Notes: generated by a model from the letters alone, not told the origin. Shown: positions 46,813-57,039, counted from the stretch's first letter. The stretch is 64,000 nucleotides of DNA from Streptomyces violaceoruber (GCA_000720805.1 JODI01000006.1:106500-170499), one strand, 5' to 3'. Numbers and translations are program-made.

Positions 46813-47694
46813 TCAGCGCAGTACGCGCAGTGCCCCCGGCAGCACCCGCGCCGTGACGGGAAGGACCGCTTCGACCTCGCCGTCCGCGCCGTGGGGAACC
46901 GGGCGGTCGGCCTCGATGTGGATCTCCTTCCCGCGCAGGACGCGGACCTCGGGGCGGTGGACGTGCGTGCCGGACCTGAGCTCGTTCATCAGGGCGAAGA
47001 ACAGCCGGCGCGGTGCCTCGCGGATCACCACCACGTCCAGCAGACCCTCGTCGAGGCGGGCGTCGGGGGCGATGAGGCGGCCCGAGCCGTAGAAGCCGGA
47101 GTTGGCGGCGACCACGGTGTAGCCGGTGTGCGGGTGTTCCTCGCCGTCGACGGTGACCCGGTAGCGCGCCGGCCGCCAGGTGGCGACCGCTCTGAGGCCG
47201 CCGGCGTAATAGGAGGCGGTGCCGCGCAGGAGTCGCGCGTGGTTGGCGTGGCGGTTGGCCACCGCGTCGACCCCGGCGTACACGCTGCCGAGGACCACCG
47301 TACGGTCGTGGACGGCCGAGCTGACCTCGATGGTGTCGACCGGGGACGGCTCGTGGCGCAGCAGGACGCGGGCCAGGCCGGCCGGGTCGGCGGGCAGGCC
47401 CAGCGCGCGGGCGAAGTCGTTGCCGCGGCCGGCCGGGATCAGCCCGAACAGGGCGTCGGTGCCGCTGAGGGCTCCGCCGACGCGGCCGGTGATGCCGTCG
47501 CCACCGACGGCGAGGACGACCCGCCCGTTCTCCCCGGCCGCGCGGGCCAGGTCCTCGGCGTGGGCCAGGCCGCGGCTGTACTCCGTCTCGACTTCGGCCC
47601 CCGCCTCCCGCAGCAGCCGTGCCACCGCGAGCAGGGCGGCGGCCCCGGTCGACCCGCCGGCGGCGGGGTTGACGACGGCGGTGAACTGACGCAT
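46813..47694 (-). CDS. Diacylglycerol kinase-family lipid kinase
   Basis: A 293-aa DAGK/YegS-type enzyme. It begins FTAVVNPAAGG, with the nucleotide loop VVLAVGGDGITGRVGGAL, the LIPAGRGNDFARAL motif and the later ANSGFYGSGRLIAPDARLDEGLLDVVVI. These are the GGDGT-like and GRGNDF motifs used to bind ATP and the lipid in bacterial diacylglycerol or sphingosine kinases; the Thr of GGDGT is Ile here. GGAGAGG before ATG 47694 sets the start. It probably phosphorylates diacylglycerol or a related lipid at the inner membrane face. It follows the methyltransferase gene on the same strand after about 200 bp. Confidence 0.9.
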   Translation of the reverse strand: MRQFTAVVNPAAGGSTGAAALLAVARLLREAGAEVETEYSRGLAHAEDLARAAGENGRVVLAVGGDGITGRVGGALSGTDALFGLIPAGRGNDFARALGLPADPAGLARVLLRHEPSPVDTIEVSSAVHDRTVVLGSVYAGVDAVANRHANHARLLRGTASYYAGGLRAVATWRPARYRVTVDGEEHPHTGYTVVAANSGFYGSGRLIAPDARLDEGLLDVVVIREAPRRLFFALMNELRSGTHVHRPEVRVLRGKEIHIEADRPVPHGADGEVEAVLPVTARVLPGALRVLR

Positions 47695-47895
47695 CCCGGT
47701 GCCTCTCCTCCGGTGTCCGGAATGCCCTCGGGGGTGGCGAGGGGTGAGGTCCGGCACCGTTGTGTCGAAGCGACCGTAGCCCGCGGACGCCTGCCCGCCG
47801 GAAGCGGGTCGGGGCGAATCCGCCGCCCGCCGGCCCGGGCGAGGCGGTGGTGGAGCGGCGGAGCTGACGGCCCCGGTGTCGCTCCGGGAGGGCGG

Positions 47896-48534
47896 TCAGT
47901 GACCGGTCCTCCGGAACCGCCACACATGGTCGTCGCGATACCCCTCGACTCCCTCCGGTGAGACGCTCGGCTTGCGCACCGTCTCCCGGGTCTCGACGGT
48001 CCAGCTCTCCTCCGGCAGGGAGAGCGCCGCCAACAGGCCGGCGAGCGTGGGGAACTCCACGTCGAAGGGTGCCTCCTCCTGCCACGAGGGCCAGCCCGCG
48101 TGCAGGACGATCAGGAGCGTGCCGCCCGGCGCCACCGCGTCGGCGGCCAGCCCCAGGACCGTGTCCTGGTCCAGGGGCACCGGGGACTGCAGGAACTGGG
48201 CGCTGACGAGATCGAAGGATCCCTCCGGGAACGTCACGCCCAGTTCGTGCCGCTCCCACCGGACGCGGTCCCCCACTCCGGCCTGAGCGGCATGCCCGGC
48301 CGCGCGCTCCAGGGCCGTAGGGGAAATGTCGACTCCCGTGACCCGCCAGCCGCGCGAGGCCAGCCACACCGCGTCCGCCCCCTCACCGCATCCCAGGTCG
48401 AGCGCTGTACCGGGCTCCAGGTCGCTCACCTCGCGCACCAGCAGCGGATTGGGGCGGCCGCTCCAGACGGGGCCGCCGCCCTGGTAGCGGGCATCCCAGA
48501 ACTCGGCGGCCCGCGTCGGGTGGATGTGGGTCAT
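47896..48534 (-). CDS. Class I SAM-dependent methyltransferase
   Basis: A 212-aa protein. Motif I is TALDLGCGEGADAVWLASRG, motif II VTGVDISPTALERA, then FDLVSAQFLQSP and LLIVLHAGWPSWQ. It starts with FWDARYQGGGPVWSGRPN, common in small actinomycete methyltransferases of the TehB-like/UbiE-like group. AGGAGGAG lies immediately before ATG 48534. Substrate unknown; these often act on small toxic or metabolic molecules. No partner gene is tightly linked. Confidence 0.9.
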   Translation of the reverse strand: MTHIHPTRAAEFWDARYQGGGPVWSGRPNPLLVREVSDLEPGTALDLGCGEGADAVWLASRGWRVTGVDISPTALERAAGHAAQAGVGDRVRWERHELGVTFPEGSFDLVSAQFLQSPVPLDQDTVLGLAADAVAPGGTLLIVLHAGWPSWQEEAPFDVEFPTLAGLLAALSLPEESWTVETRETVRKPSVSPEGVEGYRDDHVWRFRRTGH

Positions 48535-48649
48535 GGCTCCTCCTGCGCGGAACTCAACGGGTCGTCGCAGGCAGCCTCCGCCGTGGCGGGCCCAGGGGCC
48601 AACGAACTTGCCGGTACGGCAACAAGGACGCCAGGTCCGCCCGGTCGGA

Positions 48650-48937
48650 CTACTCCTGTTCCGACCGCCCCACGGCCGTCTCCACGTCCGCCTGCACCTC
48701 CTGCCGCGAGCGGCCCCGCTCCTTCGCGTACTGGGCCAGCGCGGCCTGGGCGTCACGGTCCAGGTCGCGCCAGGCCCGCCACGCGGTCTCGTAGGTGGCG
48801 GTCTGCTGCTTGGTCCACTTGTGCTCGGTGGGCGGACCGAAGGAGTGGCGCAGCTCCTCGACTCGGTTGTGCGCCTGCTCCGCCGCCCGCTGCTTCTCCA
48901 CCACTTCCTCGAACGCATGGACCATGTGATCAGCCAC
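48650..48937 (-). CDS. Small helical protein of unknown function
   Basis: A 95-aa acidic, highly charged protein predicted to be mostly helical, with a possible coiled coil (EEVVEKQRAAEQAHNRVEEL) and a Trp-rich centre (YETAWRAWRDLDRDAQAAL). The GTG at 48937 overlaps the end of the lysozyme gene (stop 48930-48932), so it may be translated from the same transcript. No membrane segment or signal peptide, and no family was recognised. Confidence 0.7.
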   Translation of the reverse strand: MADHMVHAFEEVVEKQRAAEQAHNRVEELRHSFGPPTEHKWTKQQTATYETAWRAWRDLDRDAQAALAQYAKERGRSRQEVQADVETAVGRSEQE

Positions 48938-49763
48938 GGGCGAAGGTCCGCAGCGTGTCGGTGGAGCCGTTGAACTTGTCGTGGTCGCCGACGGTCGCCC
49001 CGGTGGAGGTGTACTGCCACATCGTGTACGTCTTCCAGCCGGCCGGAAGCGTGCCCGCGGTCGAGGCGTACTTGGCGATCCACAGCGGATGGGCCCCGAA
49101 TCCGGCGTAGTTGCCGGTGCACTGGGTCCACCAGGTGCTCGCCGTGTAGATGACGGCGGCCCGTCCGGTGCGTGCCTTGTACCTGTCCAGGAAGGCGCGG
49201 ATCCAGGAGACCATCGCGCTCTGCGACTTGCCGAAGCAGGCCTCGCCGTACGGGTTCCACTCGATGTCGAGCGCCCCGGGAAGTGTTTTGCCGTCCTTGG
49301 ACCAGCCGCCGCCGTGGTCGACGAAGTAGTCGGCCTGGGCGGCGCCGCCGGTGGTGTCGGGCGTCGCGAAGTGGTACGCCCCGTGGATCATGCCCACGTT
49401 GTACGAACCCCCGTACTGCTGTGTGAAGTAGGAGTTCTTGTAGTACGTGCCTTCGGTGGCCTTGGCGTAGGCCCAGCGGACCCCGCTGTTCCACAGGGTC
49501 GACCAGGCGACGTTGCCCTGGTAGCTGGCCACGTCGACGCCCTCGGTACGGCTGGCGCGGGTGTCGACGGGGACGCCGCCCCGGCCGTCGTGGGCCGCGA
49601 CGCCCATACCCATGAAGGCGGAGCCGCGGACGGGCGAGGGGTCGGGCACCGCCGAGGCGGCGGGCGGGGCGAGATGGACGGAGACGGCGGCGAGCAGAGT
49701 GCCGGCCGCGAGCAGTCGTGAGCGGCTCAGGGCCGCGGTGATGGATATTCGCACGCTCTCCAT
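48930..49763 (-). CDS. Secreted GH25 lysozyme (N,O-diacetylmuramidase type)
   Basis: A 277-aa muramidase. The signal peptide (residues about 1-38) ends near PAASAVP. A 30-residue linker precedes the GH25 barrel: GVDVASYQGNVAW with the catalytic Asp, YAKATEGTYYKN, HGAYHFATPDT, LDIEWNPYG with the DxE pair, AVIYTASTWW, PLWIAKYAS and MWQYTSTG. It resembles cellosyl-type lysozymes from Streptomyces. It cuts between MurNAc and GlcNAc in peptidoglycan, for wall turnover or killing other bacteria. ATG 49763 is used. There is no wall-binding module. Confidence 0.94.
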   Translation of the reverse strand: MESVRISITAALSRSRLLAAGTLLAAVSVHLAPPAASAVPDPSPVRGSAFMGMGVAAHDGRGGVPVDTRASRTEGVDVASYQGNVAWSTLWNSGVRWAYAKATEGTYYKNSYFTQQYGGSYNVGMIHGAYHFATPDTTGGAAQADYFVDHGGGWSKDGKTLPGALDIEWNPYGEACFGKSQSAMVSWIRAFLDRYKARTGRAAVIYTASTWWTQCTGNYAGFGAHPLWIAKYASTAGTLPAGWKTYTMWQYTSTGATVGDHDKFNGSTDTLRTFARG

Positions 49764-49895
49764 CTGACCCGTACTCCCGCTCCGGCGCCTCGCCCTGATG
49801 ACCCGGCGGAGTGAACGCCGCCGGTCCGCCACCCGGTTGGCGGCAGTACTGACTGCTGCCGGGGGCGGCGGACCGGTGGTCTCATGCGCCGGGTG

Positions 49896-52025
49896 TCACA
49901 CGGAGCTGCGCCTGGTGCGTACGAGGAGCAGGAAGCCGCAGATCAGGAGGACCGCACCGGCCGCGGCGGGCCACAGCTGCGTCCCGGTCTCGGCGAGGCT
50001 GCCGCCGCTCGTCTGCGGTGCGGCCTGGGAACCCACGGAGGGCTGCACCACGGCACCGGCCGCGGAGGGCTCGGAGCTGACCGCCTCCCCGATGTCCTGG
50101 CCGGCGGGCTGGTTCCCGGCACCGCTGCCGGTCTCGGGCGCGGCGGCGGTGGTCTTCGGTGCGGACTTGGGGGTGAGGGAGGCCTTCGGGACGTTGCCGC
50201 CGGGCTCGGCGGGCGTGTCGCCGCCGTTCGGTGCGGTGGTGGCCGGCGTGTCGGCCGGAGGCTGCGCGGTCTGGTCGCCGCCGGAACCGCCCGGCTGCGC
50301 CTCGCCGTTGCCGCCGCCCGGGGCGTCCGTGGCCGGCGGTGCCTCCGTCGGCGAGTCCTGCGGGGCGTCACCCGCGCCGGAACCCTGGTCACCGCCTTCA
50401 CCGGAGCCCTGGTCGCCGCCGGAGCCCTGGTCGCCGCCGGCACCCTGATCGCCGCCGGCACCCTGATCGCCGCCCCCACCGGAGCCGTCGCCCGTGCCGG
50501 CGCCGCAGCCGCGGCCCTCGTTGATGCAGTCGACCATCTGCCCCATCAGGTTCTCGTCGAAGACGTTGATGAAGTCGCCGTGGTCGGTGACGGGCTTGTG
50601 CAGCTGCTCGGGGAAGGAGTCCACCGCGAACATCGGAGTCGTCCGGCCCCCGTCCTGCAGGCTCGGCGCGTCGACGTCGTAGACGATGCGCTGCACCAGT
50701 TGCGGGATGGCCTTGAAGCCCTCCGGGCAGGCACCGTCGGCCTGTGCGAACGCCACGTGGGTACGGTGGTTGGCGCTGTCGATGTTGGAACCGTCCCAGC
50801 AGCTCTGGAACTTGAAGCTGCGCACGACGTCACTGCCCTGCGGGCACAGCGGGTACTTGTCCTTCAGCTGCCGGTCCTCGAAGCCGGTGCAGCTCCAGGA
50901 CGCGTTGGCGTTGGCGGTTCCGTTGACGAACGCCTTGGCGTCGCCTGTGATGATGCGCAGCAGCCTCGGCATGGCCGTGACCTTGCTGCGCGGGTTGCCC
51001 ACGAACGTCAGGGTGACTTCCTTGGGCGTGACGATCTCACCGGCGTTGCCCTCGATCCCGCCGCCGGGAGAGTTGGCGTCCTGCTCCTGGGTGCCGTTCT
51101 GCAGGCGCAGCACGGGCCAGTAGTACGTGGACTTGTCGCCCTGGTCGACGCAGCTCGTCTCGGCGTTCGCCAGGTCCTCGTCGCTGGCGAAGGCGTCGTT
51201 GGACTGGTTGCCGACGTAGTCGTGGAAGTGGTGGGCACCGTTGGAGACACCCGGGGCGACGATCACGTTGTCCGAGTTGAACAGGCCGTTCGCGTTCACT
51301 CCGCAGCTGGTGGCGAAGGTGCCGTCGGAGCCGTCGGCCTGGCCCTGCGGGTTCTGCACGTTGGGCTGGACGGTGGTGATGTCGGCGTAGTCACCGGCGA
51401 CGGGGCCGTTGCCGGCCTGACCACCGTTGCCCTGCTGCCCACCGCCCTGGTTCTGATCGCCGCCCTGATTCTGGTCACCTTGGTTCTGGTCACCTTGGTT
51501 CTGGTCGCCCTGGGCGTCGTCGCCTTGGTTCTGGCCGCCGTTCGCGTCGCCGCCAGCCTGGTTCTCGGCCTTGCGCAGCGTGCAGGGTGCGAGGGCGTCG
51601 AGACCCTCGGGGCGGTCCCCGACCCGGTCGATCGCGGCGGCGATCCGCTCGATCGTGGCGGCCCGTTCCTCCTTCAGCGGGTTCAGGACGCTCTCGGCGT
51701 CCGCGTCGCTCTCGAGCTGCGCGGCCGTCGCCGGGTCCATCAACCGCTGGTAGGCCACGGCTATCTGCTGGTCCAGGGCGGCGAGTTCCTTGTCGACGTC
51801 CGCCCGCACCTCGTCGGGAACGGAGGTCAACCGGTCGCCGACGTCCGGGCAGTCGAGCGTGCCGGCCCGCCGGGTCTCCGCGTTCGTCTCACCGCCCGAG
51901 CCGTTCTCGGTGGCGGACGCGTACACATTGACCGCGACGAGTCCACCTCCGCCCAGCATCAGTGCCACTGCGGCAAAAGTCGCACGTCGTGCGCCTGTCG
52001 GGCGTCTACGCCTGTTGCGTACCAC
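49896..52025 (-). CDS. DUF1996 protein with LAETG cell-wall anchor
   Basis: A 709-aa surface protein. A signal-anchor-like N-terminus ([20 protein letters not shown]) is followed by a helical segment, a Gln/Asn/Gly/Asp-rich repeat stretch (GDQNQ units, about 155-200), the DUF1996 domain (about 210-500; [52 protein letters not shown]), a second Gly/Asp/Gln repeat (GGDQG units), a Pro/Thr spacer, and a sorting signal: LAETG at about residues 677-681, a hydrophobic helix and RTRRSSV. LAxTG is the class E sortase signal of Streptomyces. No sortase E gene is adjacent. DUF1996 is of unknown function. Confidence 0.92.
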   Translation of the reverse strand: MVRNRRRRPTGARRATFAAVALMLGGGGLVAVNVYASATENGSGGETNAETRRAGTLDCPDVGDRLTSVPDEVRADVDKELAALDQQIAVAYQRLMDPATAAQLESDADAESVLNPLKEERAATIERIAAAIDRVGDRPEGLDALAPCTLRKAENQAGGDANGGQNQGDDAQGDQNQGDQNQGDQNQGGDQNQGGGQQGNGGQAGNGPVAGDYADITTVQPNVQNPQGQADGSDGTFATSCGVNANGLFNSDNVIVAPGVSNGAHHFHDYVGNQSNDAFASDEDLANAETSCVDQGDKSTYYWPVLRLQNGTQEQDANSPGGGIEGNAGEIVTPKEVTLTFVGNPRSKVTAMPRLLRIITGDAKAFVNGTANANASWSCTGFEDRQLKDKYPLCPQGSDVVRSFKFQSCWDGSNIDSANHRTHVAFAQADGACPEGFKAIPQLVQRIVYDVDAPSLQDGGRTTPMFAVDSFPEQLHKPVTDHGDFINVFDENLMGQMVDCINEGRGCGAGTGDGSGGGGDQGAGGDQGAGGDQGSGGDQGSGEGGDQGSGAGDAPQDSPTEAPPATDAPGGGNGEAQPGGSGGDQTAQPPADTPATTAPNGGDTPAEPGGNVPKASLTPKSAPKTTAAAPETGSGAGNQPAGQDIGEAVSSEPSAAGAVVQPSVGSQAAPQTSGGSLAETGTQLWPAAAGAVLLICGFLLLVRTRRSSV

Positions 52026-52296
52026 GGACTGTCTCCTGCGCCTGTCGACCGGTCGAACATGATGGAACTCCCCCGTCCCATACGGGCGATGGCCCCTGGG
52101 TGTTCAACCGACCCGGAAATTCACAGAAATTTCCACGAGCCCCTGGAACGAGGGCGGTCCGAACCAGGGGCTTCCGAACCGGGGACCCGGTTCGGCCAGG
52201 CGTGGATCCGTCGTCTGCGGCATATGAATCGCGCACTCGGGAACGAACGACGACCGTCCCAGTAATCTCTCCCGGTCGACGGAGTCGGGAGGGGCC

Positions 52297-52878
52297 GTGC
52301 GCTGGTTCGGAAGCGGCGACGACAGCGGTGGGGAGCGCCTGTGGCGTGCCTATCTGGAGGCGGACCACGTCCGTTTCATCGTCGAGGAGAGACTGCGCGA
52401 GGCGGAGGAGAAGCGCGCGGAGATCAGGAAGCGGCTGCTGGGATCCGATGTCGTGCCCGTGCTCAGGGAGTCCCTGCGCGCCGGCCGGGGCTCGCTCGCT
52501 GTGCTGAACCTGCTGCGCGAGGTGGGCGCGGACCGGCCGGACGTGGTCCACGCCCTGCTGCCCGAGCTGTACGAGTGCTGCCTGAGCATCAACAAGCCGG
52601 GCATCTGGGGCCGTGAGGTCGTGCGCACGCTCGCCGCGTCGGTCGCCCTGCACGACGAACTCGCCCCGCTGGTGGACCGGACGCTGCGCGACGAGGTGAC
52701 CGACGTCTTCGCGATGCGGGCCCTGGTGATGCTGCTCGACGACATCGGCGCCACCGCGCTCCTGGCACGGTGGCGGCGGGCCGTCCTCGCCTCGCCGGAC
52801 GTCGACGTGCGCGAGATCGCTGAGGAGTACCCCGCCGCCGACGGGGCGGATGCGCCGGCCGCCGCCGACGGCGACTGA
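52297..52878 (+). CDS. Conserved cytosolic protein of unknown function
   Basis: A 193-aa acidic protein with no signal or membrane helix. The GTG at 52297 has GGGAGGGG upstream. It is rich in alpha helix: RFIVEERLREAEEKRAEIRK (possible coiled coil), then a helical-repeat-like body (SLAVLNLLREVGADRPDVVH, LAPLVDRTLRDEVTDVFAMR) and an Ala/Asp-rich C-terminus. It resembles short HEAT-like folds, but I cannot name a family. It stands alone, divergent from the DUF1996 gene across 271 bp. Confidence 0.75.
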   Translation: MRWFGSGDDSGGERLWRAYLEADHVRFIVEERLREAEEKRAEIRKRLLGSDVVPVLRESLRAGRGSLAVLNLLREVGADRPDVVHALLPELYECCLSINKPGIWGREVVRTLAASVALHDELAPLVDRTLRDEVTDVFAMRALVMLLDDIGATALLARWRRAVLASPDVDVREIAEEYPAADGADAPAAADGD

Positions 52879-52903
52879 CCGGCCCGGCGGGCGGACCTGC
52901 GGT

Positions 52904-53317
52904 TCAGCCCGCCGCGTTGTCGACGCGCAGCCGTACCTGTTCCTCCAGACGTCGCAGGCTGGAGTCGAGGGCGTCCTGCGCGGCCTGGTGGCCCGGGTCG
53001 TGGCTGTCGTCGAAGAACGACAGGTGCACGGTCACCTCGCTGGCCCCGCTGTCGAGGCCGGCGACCTGCAGCCAGCCGGAGTAGCCGCCCTGGTCGCGGG
53101 TGCCCCATTCCAGACGCAACTGCTCGGGCCGCGCCTGGAACAGGGCTCGGGTGTCGTCGTCGTGGCGGTCCTCGTGCACGGTGACGGCCGGCAGGTCGTC
53201 GGGGCGTACATGCAGGTCACCGGGGAGCCAGGAGTCCAGCTGGTCCACATGGGCTGCCTGGTCGAAGACGTGCTCGGGCTGAGCGGGCATCGTGCGGGAA
53301 CGTTCGTACTCGGTCAT
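52904..53317 (-). CDS. SRPBCC-superfamily small protein
   Basis: A 137-aa protein with the layout of START/polyketide-cyclase-like ligand-binding folds. The opening TMPAQPEHVFDQAAHVDQLDSWL is the usual N-terminal helix and 'Trp-Leu' turn, the middle strands are RPEQLRLEWGTRDQGGYSGW, and the long C-terminal helix is AAQDALDSSLRRLEEQVRLR. Such domains bind small hydrophobic ligands. ATG 53317 is chosen for GAGGGA upstream; in-frame ATG 53344 is an alternative. Ligand unknown. Confidence 0.75.
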   Translation of the reverse strand: MTEYERSRTMPAQPEHVFDQAAHVDQLDSWLPGDLHVRPDDLPAVTVHEDRHDDDTRALFQARPEQLRLEWGTRDQGGYSGWLQVAGLDSGASEVTVHLSFFDDSHDPGHQAAQDALDSSLRRLEEQVRLRVDNAAG

Positions 53318-53550
53318 CGGCGCACCGTCCCTCGGTTCGGACATCCGACAGGACGCGTTCCCGGCCTGCCGCAACCGAACCGGACCGCGCGACACCGGTT
53401 CGGTGCCGGGCACCGAATGAGCCCGCCACCGGTGGGGAACCCGGCAACCGTAACCCCCGGTTTTGTCCCTGCCCCCGACTGTCCGAGCACCCGAACGCCC
53501 GCGTTTTCCCCATTCCGAATTCCGATCTTCCGAACGTCCGAGGAGGGCCC

Positions 53551-54084
53551 ATGAGTCTCCTGCGCCTGGCCGGTCGTCCCCTGCTCGCCTCCATGTTCGT
53601 CGCCGGTGGCCTGAACTCCGTGCGCGATCCCAAGGAGGTGGCTCCGCTGGCCGAGCCCGTCATCCGCCCGGTCACCGAACGTGTCTCCGCCCTGCCGGAC
53701 CGCACCGAACAGGTCGTACGGCTCAACGGTGCCGTACAGGTCGTGGCGGGCGTCCTGCTCGGCATGGGACGTGTTCCCCGGCCGGCCGCCCTGGCCATCG
53801 CCGCCACCCTCGTGCCCACCACGCTCGCGGGGCACCGCTTCTGGGAGGCGGAGGACCCCGCCGAGCGCGCCCAGCAGCGGATCCACTTCCTGAAGAACCT
53901 GTCGATGCTCGGCGGTCTGCTCATCGCCGCCGACGACACCGGAGGACGCCCCTCCCTGTGGTGGCGCGGCCGCCACTCCGCCCATGACCTGCGTCGTGAG
54001 GCCCATCTGGTGCGCCGCTCGGTCCGCGCCACGGCCCGTCCCGCCACCGCGGCAGGCCGCGTCCGCGCCAAGCTGCCGGTCTGA
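53551..54084 (+). CDS. DoxX-family membrane protein
   Basis: A 177-aa protein with four predicted membrane helices. It begins LRLAGRPLLASMFVAGGLNSV and contains LNGAVQVVAGVLLGMGR, AALAIAATLVPTTLAGHRFW and FLKNLSMLGGLLIAADD, the DoxX/YphA pattern. The C-terminal 40 residues are basic and cytosolic. GGAGGGCCC precedes the ATG. DoxX proteins are linked to redox homeostasis and thiosulfate or quinone metabolism, but the reaction here is unknown. A strong terminator follows. Confidence 0.92.
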   Translation: MSLLRLAGRPLLASMFVAGGLNSVRDPKEVAPLAEPVIRPVTERVSALPDRTEQVVRLNGAVQVVAGVLLGMGRVPRPAALAIAATLVPTTLAGHRFWEAEDPAERAQQRIHFLKNLSMLGGLLIAADDTGGRPSLWWRGRHSAHDLRREAHLVRRSVRATARPATAAGRVRAKLPV

Positions 54085-54125
54085 CGCCCGACCGCTGACG
54101 CCTCACCTGCGGCCGGTGCGTGAGC

Positions 54126-54159
54126 AACGGGGCGCGGACCTGACGGTCCGCGCCCCGTT
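54126..54159. terminator. Hairpin terminator between DoxX and catalase genes
   Basis: A perfect 15-bp stem (AACGGGGCGCGGACC and its complement) with loop TGAC, followed by TTTCC on the plus strand. It lies between convergent genes and can serve both directions. Confidence 0.88.
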
Positions 54160-54189
54160 TTCCGTTCACCCGGGTCCCCCGAGCATGGA

Positions 54190-55848
54190 TCACCTGGTCA
54201 CGACGTGCCGCTCGTCCGGGACGCAGTGGGTCATGGTGAGTCCCTCGACGTCACGCGGCGGGTTCTTGCCCAGGTTGGCCAGCCGCTCACGGTCCTCGTC
54301 CGTCAGGTCCTGGGAGGCCAGCGGTTCGAGGCCGGAGACGTCGTCGGGGCTGATGCCCAGGCCCTCGCCGACCCTGAGCCCGAGGTCGTTCTCGACCAGC
54401 AGGAAGTGCCAGACCATGCGTTCCTGCACCGGCCGGTCGCACTGGGAGAGCAGGTTGATGAAATTGCCGACCAGGTCCTCGCGCTCCCACTCCTCCAGCA
54501 GCAGATAGCGCTGCCCGGCCTGCAGGTAGTCGTTGGTGCGGGGGATGCGCTTACGGGTCAGCCGGCCCTGGATCTCCGGCCCCTGCTCGTCGTGCGTGGG
54601 GTACTGGGCCTCCCGCAGACCGCCCCGGATCGAGGGCTCGTAGTTGACGTCGGGATTCTCGCCCGCGCCGTCCACGTGGTAGGCCATCAGGCCGTCCCGC
54701 TGGTTGGTACGGACGTCGGCGTTCTTGGCCTGGTTCACCGGGAGTTGGAGATAGTTGGGGCCGACCCGGTAGCGCTGGGTGTCACTGTAGGAGAAGGTGC
54801 GGCCGACGAGCATCTTGTCGTCGGAGAAGTCCAGGCCGTCGACGAGGACGCCGGTGCCGAAGGAGATCTGCTCGTTCTCGGCGAAGAAGTTCTCCGGCAT
54901 CCGGTTCAGCACCATCTTGCCGACCGGCCTGGGCGGGAACTCCTGCTCGGGCCAGGTCTTGGTGTCGTCCAGCGGGTCGAAGTCGAGTTCCGGGTGGTCG
55001 TGGTCGTCCATGATCTGGACCAGCAGCTCCCACTCCGGGTACTCGCCGCGCTCCACCGCCTCGTACAGGTCCTTGGTGGCGTGACCGAGGCCCTCCGCCT
55101 GGACGTTGGCGGCGTCCTCCTCGGTCATGCTGCGCACACCCTGCTTGGGCATCCAGTGGTACTTGACGAGCTTGGTCCCGCCGGCCTCGTCGACCCACTT
55201 GTAGGTGTTCACGCCGAAGCCCTGCATGTGCCGGTAGTCCGCCGGGATACCGCGCGGGCTGAACAGGTTGACCAGCATGTGCATCGACTCGGGCGTCTGC
55301 GACATGAAGTCGAAGATGCGCTTGGGCTGCTGCTCGAAGGTCACCGGGTCCGGCTTGAGGGCGTGGATGACGTCCGGGAACTTGATGGCGTCCCGGATGA
55401 AGAACACACCCAGGTTGTTGCCGACCAGGTCCCAGTTGCCGTCCTCCGTGTAGAATTTCACCGCGAAGCCGCGCGGGTCACGGGCCGCCTCGGAGGAGTC
55501 ACGGCCGCCGATGACGGTGGAGAAACGGACGGCCAGGTCGGTCCGCTTGCCGCGCTCCTGGAACAGCTTGGCCCGGGTGTAGCGGCTGATCGGCTCGTCG
55601 CCCCAGGCCCCGTACGCCTCGAAGTAGCCGTACGCCGTCACCCCGCGGGCGTGCACGACGCGCTCCGGGATCCGCTCCCGGTCGAAGTGGCTGATCTTCT
55701 CCAGGAACTGGTAGTTCTCCAGCGTGGCCGGCCCGCGGGCGCCGACCGTGCGCTGGTTCTGGTTGTCGTGGACCGGATGCCCCTGTCGGTTGGTGAGCAC
55801 CTCGCGGTCGTCGCCGGGGGCGGGCCCCTTGCTCGACACGTCCGTCAT
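54190..55848 (-). CDS. Heme catalase (monofunctional)
   Basis: A 552-aa clade-type catalase converting hydrogen peroxide to water and oxygen. The catalytic His lies in [15 protein letters not shown], the Asn in [12 protein letters not shown], the proximal heme Tyr in [34 protein letters not shown] and [20 protein letters not shown] are also typical. The C-terminus carries the 60-residue extension common to actinomycete small-subunit catalases but no flavodoxin-like domain. AAGGAG before ATG 55848 sets the start. No CatR or Fur gene is adjacent, and I see no clear operator. Confidence 0.97.
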   Translation of the reverse strand: MTDVSSKGPAPGDDREVLTNRQGHPVHDNQNQRTVGARGPATLENYQFLEKISHFDRERIPERVVHARGVTAYGYFEAYGAWGDEPISRYTRAKLFQERGKRTDLAVRFSTVIGGRDSSEAARDPRGFAVKFYTEDGNWDLVGNNLGVFFIRDAIKFPDVIHALKPDPVTFEQQPKRIFDFMSQTPESMHMLVNLFSPRGIPADYRHMQGFGVNTYKWVDEAGGTKLVKYHWMPKQGVRSMTEEDAANVQAEGLGHATKDLYEAVERGEYPEWELLVQIMDDHDHPELDFDPLDDTKTWPEQEFPPRPVGKMVLNRMPENFFAENEQISFGTGVLVDGLDFSDDKMLVGRTFSYSDTQRYRVGPNYLQLPVNQAKNADVRTNQRDGLMAYHVDGAGENPDVNYEPSIRGGLREAQYPTHDEQGPEIQGRLTRKRIPRTNDYLQAGQRYLLLEEWEREDLVGNFINLLSQCDRPVQERMVWHFLLVENDLGLRVGEGLGISPDDVSGLEPLASQDLTDEDRERLANLGKNPPRDVEGLTMTHCVPDERHVVTR

Positions 55849-56028
55849 GGTGATGGGCTCCTTCGACTCGTGACTGCCGTGACCCGCGGATCGCAACGGC
55901 GCAGCAGCCGCCGCCCGGTCGGTCACGGCCGGGGCGGCCCGAGTACCCGGCACCACCGGTCCGTCACACCCGCACGGGATCCGAGGTGGTCCGGTGTGCC
56001 GGATGTCGCGACGGGGCACTCGGGCGCC

Positions 56029-56526
56029 ATGACAGACGACGAGCACCACTACGACGAGCAGGCCGAGGCCGACGTGCCCCTGGCGGGCTACGCCACGCTC
56101 GCCGCGGTCTTCACCGGGGCCGCCGCGCTGTTCGCCCTGGGCGCGCGGCGACGCGGGGTGCGGCTGCCCGACCGGGTGCCACCGTGGGACGTGGCGCTGC
56201 TGGGCACCGCCACCTTCAAGGCGTCCAGGCTGCTGACCAAGGACCGGATCACCAGCTTTCTGCGGGCGCCGTTCACCCGGCGTGAGGAGGAGGGCGCGGG
56301 CGGCGAGGTGAACGACACCCCTCGCGGTGCGGGTGCGCGCCGCGCGGTCGGAGAGCTGCTGGCGTGCCCGTTCTGCACCGCGGCCTGGGTGGCCGGCGGT
56401 CTGACGGCCACCTACGCCTCGGCGCCGCGTGCCGCCCGCCTGGTCTGCGCGGGCCTGAGCGCCGTCACGGTGGCGGACTGGCTGCAGTACGCCTGGACCT
56501 GGACGGAGGAGAAGACGGAGGGCTGA
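56029..56526 (+). CDS. DUF1360 membrane protein
   Basis: A 165-aa protein with two to three membrane helices. After an acidic start it has [20 protein letters not shown], then [22 protein letters not shown] and the diagnostic [16 protein letters not shown], ending with [13 protein letters not shown]. The CPFC motif in a membrane helix is characteristic of DUF1360; function unknown. ATG 56029 fits the family start, although no strong ribosome site is present. It is divergent from the catalase gene. Confidence 0.9.
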   Translation: MTDDEHHYDEQAEADVPLAGYATLAAVFTGAAALFALGARRRGVRLPDRVPPWDVALLGTATFKASRLLTKDRITSFLRAPFTRREEEGAGGEVNDTPRGAGARRAVGELLACPFCTAAWVAGGLTATYASAPRAARLVCAGLSAVTVADWLQYAWTWTEEKTEG

Positions 56527-57039
56527 GCGCCGGGCCGGTGCCGTGCCGGTGCCGTGCCGGCCCGTCGGGCTACGGACCCGTACCGATCGGACGTCACGCA
56601 CGACGGACGTCACGAACGACGGGACGCGACGCACGACGGACGTCAGGCATAACAAACGCGACGCACGACGGGACGCGACGCATGACGGATGCGACGCATG
56701 ACGGACGTGCCGACGAGCGCCCCGGGCCCTGGCCGACCCCGGCCCCGACCCGCCCTGCGCCGTCGCTGTGGTGGTCCGCGCCGGCGCCGGGATGGCCGGG
56801 CCGCCGGTCGTCGGCGAGCGCGCGGCACCGGACGTCTTCCACCCGCCCGGCGGCAAGCCCGAACCGGTGAAGACCCCGGAGCGGCACCGCGGCGCGAACT
56901 CGGGGGAGGTGGGGAGGGGCGCGCTCTCGTCCCTTGACCGGACACGAACCGTGCCCGACCCTCGCTCCGGCCGTACGGGGCCGCGTGCTGCCGCTGCCGC
57001 GACCCGGCGGGATCTCGCCCGACGGCCGGCCTGCCTCCG
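56527..57039. other. 513-bp region with tandem repeats, no gene
   Basis: It lies between the DUF1360 gene and a convergent small gene. The left part contains the tandem repeat at 56596-56708. Frames crossing it give low-complexity Arg/Ala/Val-rich peptides. Nothing else was recognised. Confidence 0.5.
56596..56708. repeat. About seven tandem copies of a 16-17-bp unit
   Basis: Units such as ACGCACGACGGACGTC, ACGAACGACGGGACGCG, ACGCACGACGGGACGCG, ACGCATGACGGATGCG and ACGCATGACGGACGTG follow one another, with one degenerate copy near 56644-56660. It is an imperfect minisatellite in an intergenic gap. No palindrome or terminator is obvious in it. Confidence 0.75.

Noticed and set aside
50380..51540. 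Short direct repeats that could suggest a CRISPR-like or minisatellite array
   Set aside because: They are in-frame coding repeats (GGDQG and GDQNQ units) of the DUF1996 surface protein spacer regions.
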